Below, one piece after another: positions 1-6,107 of a stretch of 12,352 nt of DNA. Numbering within the stretch: the stretch's first letter is position 1; each line of letters begins with the position of its first letter. The position numbers were made by a program, and so were the translations under genes. The stretch is from Smithella sp. GTDB taxonomy: Bacteria > Desulfobacterota > Syntrophia > Syntrophales > Smithellaceae. The stretch is from positions 1 through 12,352 of the forward strand of contig JAAZOZ010000356.1 in NCBI GenBank assembly GCA_012797505.1, given 5' to 3'. Under the pieces are notes generated by a model. The model searched no databases. It saw nothing but the letters and a program-made list of their open reading frames with translations, and had not been told where the DNA came from.

Positions 1-803
1 GATTTGGTTTCCTGAAAATACGCGTCGTCCCGGATGGCTTCCCGGGCGCCTGCCTGGGCCAGACGGTCAACGGTGTAGGAATTGACTGAATCTTTAACCC
101 GGATAATTCCATCAATCAGTTCTTTGCTGCCCAGCGCAAATCCCACCCGCAATCCGGCCAGCGAATAGGATTTGGACAGTGTGCGCACCACCAGCAGATT
201 CGGAAAACGGGCAATGAGGCCGACAGATGATTCGCCTCCAAAATCGACGTAGGCTTCGTCCAGCACCACAACGTTGTTTTCATTGTAGCGGAGGATTTTT
301 TCTATGGATTCGAGCGGCACCCCCATGCCGGTGGGCGCGTTGGGATTGGCAATGAGAATTCCCCCGTTTGCCTGAAGATAGCCTTCAACCGACAGATTGA
401 ACTGCTCATCGAGCGGCACCAGACGGTAGGGAATCCGGAAAAGCCGCGCGTACACCGGATAGAAGCTGTAGGTGACGTCGGCAAAAAGGATTGGAAGCCC
501 CTCCGGCTCAAAAAACGCCGGAAAGCAGAAAGCCAGGAGTTCATCCGAGCCGTTGCCGATGTAAACATTTTCCCTAATCAAACCGAAGGACGAGGCGATG
601 GCGTCCCGGAGCGCATCGCCCGACGGATCCGGATAAAGCCGAAGCGTTTCATCGGCCGCGCTTCGGATAACCTCAAGGACCCTTGGAGAAGGCGGATACG
701 GGTTCTCATTGGTGTTGAGTTTAACGTATTTCCGGTCTTTGGGCTGTTCTCCCGGAACATAAGGCTTGATGTTTTTGGTTGTCTGGCTCCAGAACCGGCT
801 CAT
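1..803 (-). CDS. hisC: Histidinol-phosphate aminotransferase, C-terminal part beyond window
   Basis: This is a PLP-dependent class I/II aminotransferase that converts imidazole-acetol phosphate plus glutamate to histidinol phosphate in histidine biosynthesis, in the cytosol. The minus-strand frame is open from ATG at 803 to the left edge (267 codons), so about 85-95 residues are missing compared with the usual 350-365. Visible marks are the HisC-type N-terminal LNTNENPYPPSP (29-40), NPNAPTG (153-159), the PLP-contacting LDEAY (181-185), and LSKSYSLAGLRVG, in which K211 is the Schiff-base lysine. The order and positions match HisC closely. No good Shine-Dalgarno precedes the ATG, but the family N-terminus supports this start. 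A -10-like TATATT lies on the minus strand at 849-844. Other histidine genes, if linked, would be outside the window. A closely related aromatic or tyrosine aminotransferase is less likely but cannot be fully excluded from a partial protein. Confidence 0.93.
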   Translation of the reverse strand, partial: MSRFWSQTTKNIKPYVPGEQPKDRKYVKLNTNENPYPPSPRVLEVIRSAADETLRLYPDPSGDALRDAIASSFGLIRENVYIGNGSDELLAFCFPAFFEPEGLPILFADVTYSFYPVYARLFRIPYRLVPLDEQFNLSVEGYLQANGGILIANPNAPTGMGVPLESIEKILRYNENNVVVLDEAYVDFGGESSVGLIARFPNLLVVRTLSKSYSLAGLRVGFALGSKELIDGIIRVKDSVNSYTVDRLAQAGAREAIRDDAYFQETK

Positions 804-1002
804 GGCTTAGCACCCGTAGGGTATTTTTCCAATCTGTAAATTTAATATAGGAAATGCGCCAAAATTTCCATGCTTATCTTTTCTTCTGACCCCCATTCCC
901 GTGGCGGGCACAACAAAGGATGATCATCACCCACGCTTCCCTCTCCCATCGATGGGAAGGGATACAGGGAGGGGCATTTTCACATAAAAGGAGCATCATG
1001 TT
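804..1002. other. Intergenic region between hisC start and MITE-like element; no gene seen
   Basis: No convincing coding frame lies in this part of the 804-1121 gene-free stretch. The half nearest hisC is AT-rich and carries a TATATT (844-849, minus strand) that could be a hisC -10 box, without a good -35 partner. The other half holds a GC-rich hairpin (939-961), listed separately. The remainder of the gap (1003-1121) is filled by the repeat element. Confidence 0.6.
939..961. repeat. Stable intergenic hairpin (near-perfect palindrome around ATCGAT)
   Basis: Arms 939-950 and 951-961 pair along their whole length with one bulged C (943); the core CCCATCGATGGG is a perfect 12-base palindrome. 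No T-run follows on either strand, so a classical intrinsic terminator is doubtful. It lies downstream of the prenyltransferase gene, before the hisC promoter region, and could limit read-through or be a fragment of a dispersed repeat. Function unknown. Confidence 0.55.
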
Positions 1003-1123
1003 GAGAGCTTTGAAAAATGTCATTTCGAGGAGCGTGAGCGACGAGAAATCTTCAGGATGGCCGTTTGTTCAAGATTTCTCCCTTCGGTCGAAATGACAAA
1101 AACGGCCGTTATTCAAAGCTCTC
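1003..1123 (+). mobile_element. 121-bp MITE-like palindromic element, copy A, with 5-bp target duplication
   Basis: The termini are perfect 12-bp inverted repeats: GAGAGCTTTGAA (1003-1014) and TTCAAAGCTCTC (1112-1123). The directly repeated pentamer ATGTT abuts both ends (998-1002 and 1124-1128), as expected of a target-site duplication. Two further arm pairs are nested inside: GTCATTTCGA (1019-1028) with TCGAAATGAC (1088-1097), and GAGAAATCTT (1043-1052) with AAGATTTCTC (1071-1080). A 10-bp self-palindrome AACGGCCGTT lies at 1101-1110. There is no coding capacity, so a transposase would have to act in trans. The last two bases supply the GA of the prenyltransferase stop codon. A second copy in inverse orientation begins at 12252. 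The element class is inferred from structure; I do not recognise the parent IS family. Confidence 0.85.
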
Positions 1124-2036
1124 ATGTTATGAGCAGGATGCCGCTTACAATGTATCCCGCCGCAATCAGCGCCTGGGTGAGCAGAACCAGCAGAACGTTG
1201 GCGGACATGGCTTTGAGCAGCGTTTCCCTGTCGTCATACCGGAGCGCCCCTTGGATGACCCGGACCGCAATGGGAACGGTCAGCAGGGACAAAAGCGTGA
1301 AGGCTGGCATGGAACCGCAAAGAACCGCTCCGATGACCCAGCAATAGACCAGCACGGTGAAAAGAGAAAAGAAATAAGCCGCATTTTTCTTTCCGGCGAC
1401 AATCGGCAACGTCCGTCTGCCCACGGTGATATCCGCCTCCACGTCCGGAAACTCGTTGATCAGAAGCAGGTTGTGCACCAGAAAAAAAGAAGGCATCGAG
1501 GCAATAAAGGCGCTCATTGAATACGCACCGGTATGAACGAAGTAGGCGCCCATGACGGGCAGAATGCCCAATCCCAGGCCCGGCGACCACTCGGTGTATC
1601 CCATTTTGAGGATGAGGGGCGTGTAAAAAACGATCAGGGCGGCGGCGGCCACAAGCAGCGGCAGGAGCATCCAGCCCGCTTTCACGACAAAAAACCAGGC
1701 AATCGGAATCAGGATAACAAAGCAGGCAATCCCCAGCCACAAAACCTGGGCAACCGTCAGCAGGCCTGTCGGCGCCGCGCCGCTTCCGCCGCTGAAAGGA
1801 GTGCGCAGCGTTTTATAGTCCAGACCGCTTTTGGCGTCGAAATAGTCGTTCAATATATTAACCCCCGCATGGGCGACCAGAAGACCGAACGTGGCCAGCG
1901 CCGCATACCCGAGATGAAACGGGGAGCCGAAACGAATGGATTCATACCAGGCGACGGCGGCGCCCAGAATGCCCAGCGTGAGCGCCAGAATCAAAAAAGG
2001 GACGCGGATAACGGTGATGATGCCTTTAAGCGTCAT
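1122..2036 (-). CDS. UbiA-family prenyltransferase, MenA-like
   Basis: A 304-aa polytopic membrane protein of the UbiA superfamily, which transfers a polyprenyl chain from its diphosphate to an aromatic acceptor. It carries both Asp-rich Mg-diphosphate motifs: NDYFDAKSGLD (63-73) and NEFPDVEADITVGRRTLPI (194-212). Strongly hydrophobic segments lie between and after them, giving roughly eight or nine helices. The spacing and the GRRTLP tail of motif 2 are more MenA-like (1,4-dihydroxy-2-naphthoate prenyltransferase, menaquinone synthesis) than UbiA- or CyoE-like, but the acceptor is not provable here. The ATG at 2036 gives MTLKGIITVIRVPF, a normal family N-terminus; the frame stays open to 2216, but that extension is polar and unlike the family. 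No strong Shine-Dalgarno is visible. It lies 160 bp downstream of the SRAP gene. Its TGA stop (1124-1122) is shared with the end of the inserted repeat element. Confidence 0.85.
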   Translation of the reverse strand: MTLKGIITVIRVPFLILALTLGILGAAVAWYESIRFGSPFHLGYAALATFGLLVAHAGVNILNDYFDAKSGLDYKTLRTPFSGGSGAAPTGLLTVAQVLWLGIACFVILIPIAWFFVVKAGWMLLPLLVAAAALIVFYTPLILKMGYTEWSPGLGLGILPVMGAYFVHTGAYSMSAFIASMPSFFLVHNLLLINEFPDVEADITVGRRTLPIVAGKKNAAYFFSLFTVLVYCWVIGAVLCGSMPAFTLLSLLTVPIAVRVIQGALRYDDRETLLKAMSANVLLVLLTQALIAAGYIVSGILLIT

Positions 2037-2196
2037 GGGTTTGTCCGTTGACAATCCTTTCTGCGAAGTCGGCCTGCTCTTTAGCAGATGATTGCTCTTT
2101 TTGGCAAACCAATTCTCCGGGTCATCCGGGCCGCAATCCTGCCGGAAAACAATACCCCGGTGAAAAGCGCGGCGGCTGCGGAAAGGACCCATCCGG
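2037..2196. other. Spacer between SRAP and prenyltransferase genes
   Basis: This 160-bp spacer holds a small hairpin, CTGCT (2074-2078) with AGCAG (2083-2087), and no convincing promoter or terminator. The prenyltransferase frame runs open through it, but the predicted peptide is charged and low-quality, so I treat it as untranslated. Confidence 0.5.
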
Positions 2197-2814
2197 TCAA
2201 ATGTCTGCCGGCTCACAGATCATTTCTTCCGCCGGATAGGGTTTCAGGACACCGGCAAGAAGGGCGGGATCCTGAAGTTCCGGATTCAGCCACAGCTCCT
2301 GTGAAGATTTCGGCACGATGACCGGCATGCGGTCGTGAACACGCGCCACAACCTCGTTGGCGCTCGTCGTGATAATGGCACAGGTGTCCAGCGGTTTTTG
2401 ACCGGCGGCCGCCCATTGCTCATAGAGGCCGGCAAAAACAAACGGCCCGCCGGATTTCAGGCCAAACCGGAAGGGCTTTTTCGAGGCCCCGTCTTTTTTC
2501 CATTCGTAAAACCCGTCGGCGGGAATCAGACATCTTCGCTTCCGGAAAGCATTTTGAAAGGCGGGCTTTTGCGCAATCGTCTCAGCGCGGGCATTGATGA
2601 GCCTCGGTCCGATGGACGGATCTTTCGCCCAGAAGGGGACCAGCCCCCACAAAAAAGAGACCGGCATATTCCCTTGACCGGTTCGGATCACCGCGGGAAT
2701 ATGCCGGCCCGGATGGATATTGCGGTCGGGTAAAAAATGAAGGGAGACATCGGTCACGCCAAAGCTTTGCGCGACAGCCGACAAATCCGAAATCAAAACA
2801 AACCTACCGCACAT
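2197..2814 (-). CDS. SRAP-domain protein (YedK/HMCES type), abasic-site DNA-protein crosslinker
   Basis: A 205-aa SOS-response-associated peptidase (SRAP) protein. Characterised members react with abasic sites in single-stranded DNA, forming a thiazolidine link through the N-terminal Cys after Met removal, and so shield the lesion. The expected active-site set is complete and in register: C2 (MCGRF), N74 in LINARAET, E104 in PADGFYEWK and H160 in RVHDRMPV. WGLVPFWAKD (56-65) is also typical. The ATG at 2814 is fixed because Cys must be residue 2. Only a weak Shine-Dalgarno-like GCAGGCG lies upstream. The start is 18 nt from the 3-hydroxyacyl-CoA dehydrogenase stop, which suggests cotranscription with metabolic genes rather than an SOS unit; no LexA-like box was noticed. 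The C-terminal tail lacks the usual VN-type ending, a minor divergence. Confidence 0.95.
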   Translation of the reverse strand: MCGRFVLISDLSAVAQSFGVTDVSLHFLPDRNIHPGRHIPAVIRTGQGNMPVSFLWGLVPFWAKDPSIGPRLINARAETIAQKPAFQNAFRKRRCLIPADGFYEWKKDGASKKPFRFGLKSGGPFVFAGLYEQWAAAGQKPLDTCAIITTSANEVVARVHDRMPVIVPKSSQELWLNPELQDPALLAGVLKPYPAEEMICEPADI

Positions 2815-2832
2815 GGGCTTTTTACGCCTGCA

Positions 2833-3984
2833 TCACAGTTTGATCTTGCCCTCTTTCAGGGTTTTCGTGGGCTTGAAGATGTCCAGAGGGAACTTTTTGT
2901 AAATTTCCCCCAGCTTGAACACCAGCTCCGCGTAACCAATGCCCTGGGCCAGCGCAAAGGGGCCGAAGGGCGAGCCGCCGCCGTTGGCCATCGCCAGATC
3001 GATCTCCTTGGGATCGTCCACAACGCCCTCTTCCAGAAGCTTCGTGGCTTCGTTGACCTGCAGCGCGATCAACTGATTGATGTCGTATTCCTTGGTCGCC
3101 TTTGCCAGATCGATCGCGGGCCTGCCCGCCGACCAGTCATAAAATCCCCTGCCGGTTTTTTTGCCCAGATGATTGATCTTCAGGTAGGACATCATCGCCT
3201 CGGAGGGCTTGTAGTCCGGGGACAAAACCTGCGCGAAATATTCCAGCCCGTGCGCGGCCACGTCGATGCCGACATAATCCACCAGTTCGAACGGCGCCAT
3301 CGCCATCAGGGGCTTGAACGCCGCGTCAAATTCCTCCGGGGACGGATGGCCCGCTTCCAGGATTTTGGACAGCAGAACCAGCGTCGGTTCGTTGACCCGG
3401 TTGTAGATGAAGCCCGGGGAATCCTTCTTGACGATGACGGGAACCTTTTTGATCTTTTTGGCGATGTCATAGCCCACCTGTACGGATTCATCGGACGTGC
3501 CCCTGCCCTTGATCACTTCCACCAGCTTCATCAAAATGGCCGGATTGAAAAAATGATAGCCGATGACCTTGTCCGGCCGCTGCGTGGCGGAGGCAATCTC
3601 GGTGATGCTGATGTTGGAGGTGTTGGAGGCCAGAATGGCGTGTTTCGGCGCATATTTGTCGATGTCGGCAAAAACGCTTTTCTTCAGCTCCAGCTTTTCC
3701 GGCACGGCTTCAATCACGAAATCCGCGTCTCGGACGGCTTCCTGAAGGTCCACTATCGGGGTAAGGCGCACCAGCGCGTGGGCAAAGGCATCCGGCGTAA
3801 TCTTGCCCTTCTCCCTGAATTTCTCCAGGCTCTTGATAATCCCCGCGACGCCCTTGTCCACAAATTTCTGTTCGATATCGCGCAGCACGACGGCATATCC
3901 GCCCAACAGGCAGGAAGCCGCGATCCCGTGCCCCATATCCCCCGCGCCGATTATGGCAATCTTTTTTACATCTTCAGCTTTCAT
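2833..3984 (-). CDS. 3-hydroxyacyl-CoA dehydrogenase with two C-terminal domains
   Basis: This 383-aa cytosolic enzyme oxidises 3-hydroxyacyl-CoA to 3-ketoacyl-CoA with NAD+, the third step of beta-oxidation (or the reverse in synthesis). The N-terminal Rossmann fold has GAGDMG (13-18) followed by a beta-strand ending in D36. IEAVPE (91-96), SNTSNISITEI (120-130), H144 in GYHFFNP and E156 form the expected catalytic core. The first C-terminal domain spans about 186-285 (GFIYNRV, FELVDYVGID, GRGFYDW). A second copy spans about 300-370 (VNEATKLLEEGVVDDPKEIDLAM, SPFGPF). The protein is therefore longer than the 280-aa Hbd type and lacks the crotonase half of FadB/FadJ. The ATG at 3984 has AAGGAG seven bases upstream; the frame is open to 4050, but that segment covers the upstream hairpin. 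The acyl-CoA dehydrogenase lies upstream on the same strand. Chain-length preference is not readable. Confidence 0.93.
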   Translation of the reverse strand: MKAEDVKKIAIIGAGDMGHGIAASCLLGGYAVVLRDIEQKFVDKGVAGIIKSLEKFREKGKITPDAFAHALVRLTPIVDLQEAVRDADFVIEAVPEKLELKKSVFADIDKYAPKHAILASNTSNISITEIASATQRPDKVIGYHFFNPAILMKLVEVIKGRGTSDESVQVGYDIAKKIKKVPVIVKKDSPGFIYNRVNEPTLVLLSKILEAGHPSPEEFDAAFKPLMAMAPFELVDYVGIDVAAHGLEYFAQVLSPDYKPSEAMMSYLKINHLGKKTGRGFYDWSAGRPAIDLAKATKEYDINQLIALQVNEATKLLEEGVVDDPKEIDLAMANGGGSPFGPFALAQGIGYAELVFKLGEIYKKFPLDIFKPTKTLKEGKIKL

Positions 3985-4021
3985 GTTGCGTCTCCTTTTC
4001 CGAAATGAATAATTAAGATAA

Positions 4022-4048
4022 GGCGGAAGACGGTTTCCGTCGTCCGCC
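4022..4048 (-). terminator. Hairpin between acyl-CoA dehydrogenase and 3-hydroxyacyl-CoA dehydrogenase; possible attenuator
   Basis: Arms 4022-4033 (GGCGGAAGACGG) and 4037-4048 (CCGTCGTCCGCC) pair with one mismatch around a 3-nt loop, giving a very stable stem. On the minus strand it is followed by an AT-rich, broken T stretch (TATCTTAATTATTC) rather than a clean T-run. It lies about 95 nt after the acyl-CoA dehydrogenase stop and 38 nt before the next start codon. It could be a partial terminator, an mRNA 3'-end protector or a processing site that sets unequal expression of the two enzymes. Confidence 0.5.
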
Positions 4049-4143
4049 ATCCTTCCCCCAGATCGAGGCTTTTGCCAGCGCGTGGGCCAGCCGATGGATG
4101 CCCCTCCCCGCTGCAGGATCCAGCTCTTTCGACCGTCGCTTCG

Positions 4144-6009
4144 CTATTCTTTCAGCGCTCCGGTGAAGTTATCCGCCTCGACCTTCAGCGCCGCGCCTTC
4201 ATTGTTCACGATGGCTGCGATACGGCCGAAGAATTTTGGAAATTCCGCGCCGATATAGAACTGCGACGAGAGCACGCGGCCGCTGTAGTAGGCGGCTTCC
4301 GGATTTTCCGCGAGGATCTTCGCGCGATCCGCGCCCTTGGCGTCGCCCACGAGCGCTTTGGCTTTGGGCGTGGTGAGGGTGAGGCTCCACAGATGCAGCC
4401 AGGCCAGAATCAGCGGATACATGGCCTGCTGGAAGGGGGTTGCGTTGTTGAGCAGGAGAAGAATTTTCATCTCGCCCAACTGCTTCTTCATCATCTCGAT
4501 CACTTCTTCAAGTTTTGCCAGACCCTCGACGACCGGGTTGACATACCTGTCGTCAACAATGCCTTTGGCTTTGGCAATCGTGTCGCTCATCCATTGCTTA
4601 AGCTGAGCGTAATTGTACATCTCGGGATTCATGAGGATCTTGCGCATGACCAGATCGAGCGACTGGATGGCATTGGTCCCTTCATAGATCGAGAATACCT
4701 TGGTGTCGCGGGCGTACTGCTCGACCGGGTATTCCTGGCAGAAGCCGTAGCCGCCGTAAACCTGCATCGCCTCGGCGGTAACGAGCCAGGAGGCGTCGGA
4801 GATGCCGGCCTTGACGATCGGGGTCAGGATTTCGACGATGCCGGTCGCCCTTTTCACTTCTTCGGGATCTTTCGACGCGCGCATGATGTCCTCATGCAGC
4901 GCCAGGAAGAGGCACAGCATGCTCATCCCCTCCACGTTGCTCTTCATGTACAGGAGCATCCGCTTCACGTCGGGGTGATTGATGATGGTCACGGGGCCGC
5001 CTTTGGGATTCGTGATGAGCGCGCTCTGCACCCGGTTGCGGGCGTACGTCACGGCGTGCAGGTAGGCGGCGCTGGAGCAACCCAGGGCCTGGACGCCCGT
5101 GTGGATGCGGGCGGCATTCATGAGATGGAACATGATCTTCATGCCTTCGCGTTCTTTGCCCAGGAGGTAGCCGACGCACTTGCCGTTGTCGCCGAAGGTC
5201 AGCATGGAGGTCGCATTCCCCTTGAGCCCCATTTTGTGCTCGATGCCGGCGCAGATCATATCGTTGCGTTCGCCCAGCGAGCCGTCGGGGTTGATCAGGA
5301 ATTTGGGAACGACGAAGATCGAGATCCCCTTGGTCCCTTCCGGATCGCCTTCGATGCGCGCCAGCACCGGGTGAATGATGTTCTCGGTCATATCGTGTTC
5401 GCCGTTGGAGATGAAGATCTTTGTGCCGGTGATCAGATAGGTGCCGTCGGGCTGTTTGACCGCTTTTGTTTTCAGCGCCCCGACATCCGATCCGGCGCCC
5501 GGCTCCGTCAGACACATGGTGCCGCCCCATTTCCCTTCCATCAGCTTGGGGACGACCATGTTGTACAATTCCTTATTCGCAAAGGGGGCAATAATGGCAA
5601 TCGCCCCGGTGATGGAGCCGCAATACATCGTCAGGGATGTGTTTCCGGCATTGAAATATTCCGCGCAGGCCATGGAAATACTGGAGGGGAGACCCGTTCC
5701 CCCTATTTCCTGCGGCAGAGCCAGGGAATGGAATCCGGACTCGATATAGGCATTGAAGCCCTTTTTGAACGATTCGGGAACCTTGACCTCGCCCGTCTTG
5801 GGATCGAACTTCAGGCCCGTCTTGTCCCCTTCGGCATTGGTCGGATAAAACTGCTGAACGGCAATTTTCTCGGCCAGTTCGAGCGTATCCTCGTAAACGC
5901 TTCGGTCAAAATCCTTGAAGGCGTCGAACCGGTTCAATTTCTCCAATTCCAGCATCTCAAACAGGGTAAAACGGACATCACGCGAATCGATTAACTGATT
6001 TAACGACAT
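4144..6009 (-). CDS. Long-form acyl-CoA dehydrogenase (about 620 aa, C-terminal extension)
   Basis: This FAD-dependent enzyme introduces the alpha-beta double bond into an acyl-CoA, the first step of beta-oxidation, and normally passes electrons to ETF. The 621-aa protein is of the long class, with a short N-terminal cap (MSLNQLIDSRDVRFTLFEML) and an extra helical C-terminal domain after about residue 460. Core marks are MCLTEPGAGSDVGALKTKA (165-183), TGTKIFISNGEHD (194-206), the QVYGGYGFCQEYPVEQYARD cofactor and dimer region (416-435), and IYEGTNAIQS (441-450), where E443 is at the catalytic-base position used in many members. The ATG at 6009 has AAGGAGG five bases upstream, which outweighs the open frame to 6078. 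It is the first gene of the minus-strand set, divergent from rsmB. The substrate (straight-chain, methylthio- or aryl-acyl) cannot be told from sequence alone. Confidence 0.93.
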   Translation of the reverse strand: MSLNQLIDSRDVRFTLFEMLELEKLNRFDAFKDFDRSVYEDTLELAEKIAVQQFYPTNAEGDKTGLKFDPKTGEVKVPESFKKGFNAYIESGFHSLALPQEIGGTGLPSSISMACAEYFNAGNTSLTMYCGSITGAIAIIAPFANKELYNMVVPKLMEGKWGGTMCLTEPGAGSDVGALKTKAVKQPDGTYLITGTKIFISNGEHDMTENIIHPVLARIEGDPEGTKGISIFVVPKFLINPDGSLGERNDMICAGIEHKMGLKGNATSMLTFGDNGKCVGYLLGKEREGMKIMFHLMNAARIHTGVQALGCSSAAYLHAVTYARNRVQSALITNPKGGPVTIINHPDVKRMLLYMKSNVEGMSMLCLFLALHEDIMRASKDPEEVKRATGIVEILTPIVKAGISDASWLVTAEAMQVYGGYGFCQEYPVEQYARDTKVFSIYEGTNAIQSLDLVMRKILMNPEMYNYAQLKQWMSDTIAKAKGIVDDRYVNPVVEGLAKLEEVIEMMKKQLGEMKILLLLNNATPFQQAMYPLILAWLHLWSLTLTTPKAKALVGDAKGADRAKILAENPEAAYYSGRVLSSQFYIGAEFPKFFGRIAAIVNNEGAALKVEADNFTGALKE

Positions 6010-6107
6010 ACTTTCCTCCTTAAAAATTTTTACAACGAGTGTTGTTGTTTTTCTTAACAGATCAGCATCGAAAAGCAAGAAATATATTGTTCATTACACC
6101 GGATTTT
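6010..6107. promoter_or_regulatory. Divergent control region between acyl-CoA dehydrogenase gene and rsmB
   Basis: This 98-bp AT-rich gap must serve both directions. It contains the strong Shine-Dalgarno of the dehydrogenase (6014-6020, minus), the palindrome AAAAATTTTT (6022-6031), and directly next to it an inverted repeat ACAAC-GAGT-GTTGT (6032-6045). A TATATT at 6083-6088 could be an rsmB -10 box, but no well-spaced -35 accompanies it. The inverted repeat is a possible operator for a fatty-acid-responsive regulator; this is inference, since no regulator gene is in the window. Confidence 0.4.

Noticed and set aside
1057..1520. Plus-strand frames starting inside the repeat element
   Set aside because: They run antisense through the prenyltransferase gene with no ribosome site or domain; the element is judged non-coding.
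2037..2216. N-terminal extension of the prenyltransferase to 2216, or a TTG start near 2057
   Set aside because: The extra residues are unlike the family and overlap the end of the SRAP gene; AAGGA directly abuts the TTG with no spacing. ATG 2036 matches the family start.
2737..4008. 423-codon plus-strand frame opposite the 3-hydroxyacyl-CoA dehydrogenase
   Set aside because: Antisense shadow of a clearly identified gene; composition is non-protein-like and no start signals are present.
4072..5994. 640-codon open frame on the plus strand opposite the acyl-CoA dehydrogenase
   Set aside because: It mirrors the dehydrogenase in the antisense direction, has no recognisable domain, is rich in His, Asp, Gly and Arg in a shadow-like way, and has no ribosome site. 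The minus-strand protein has complete family motifs.
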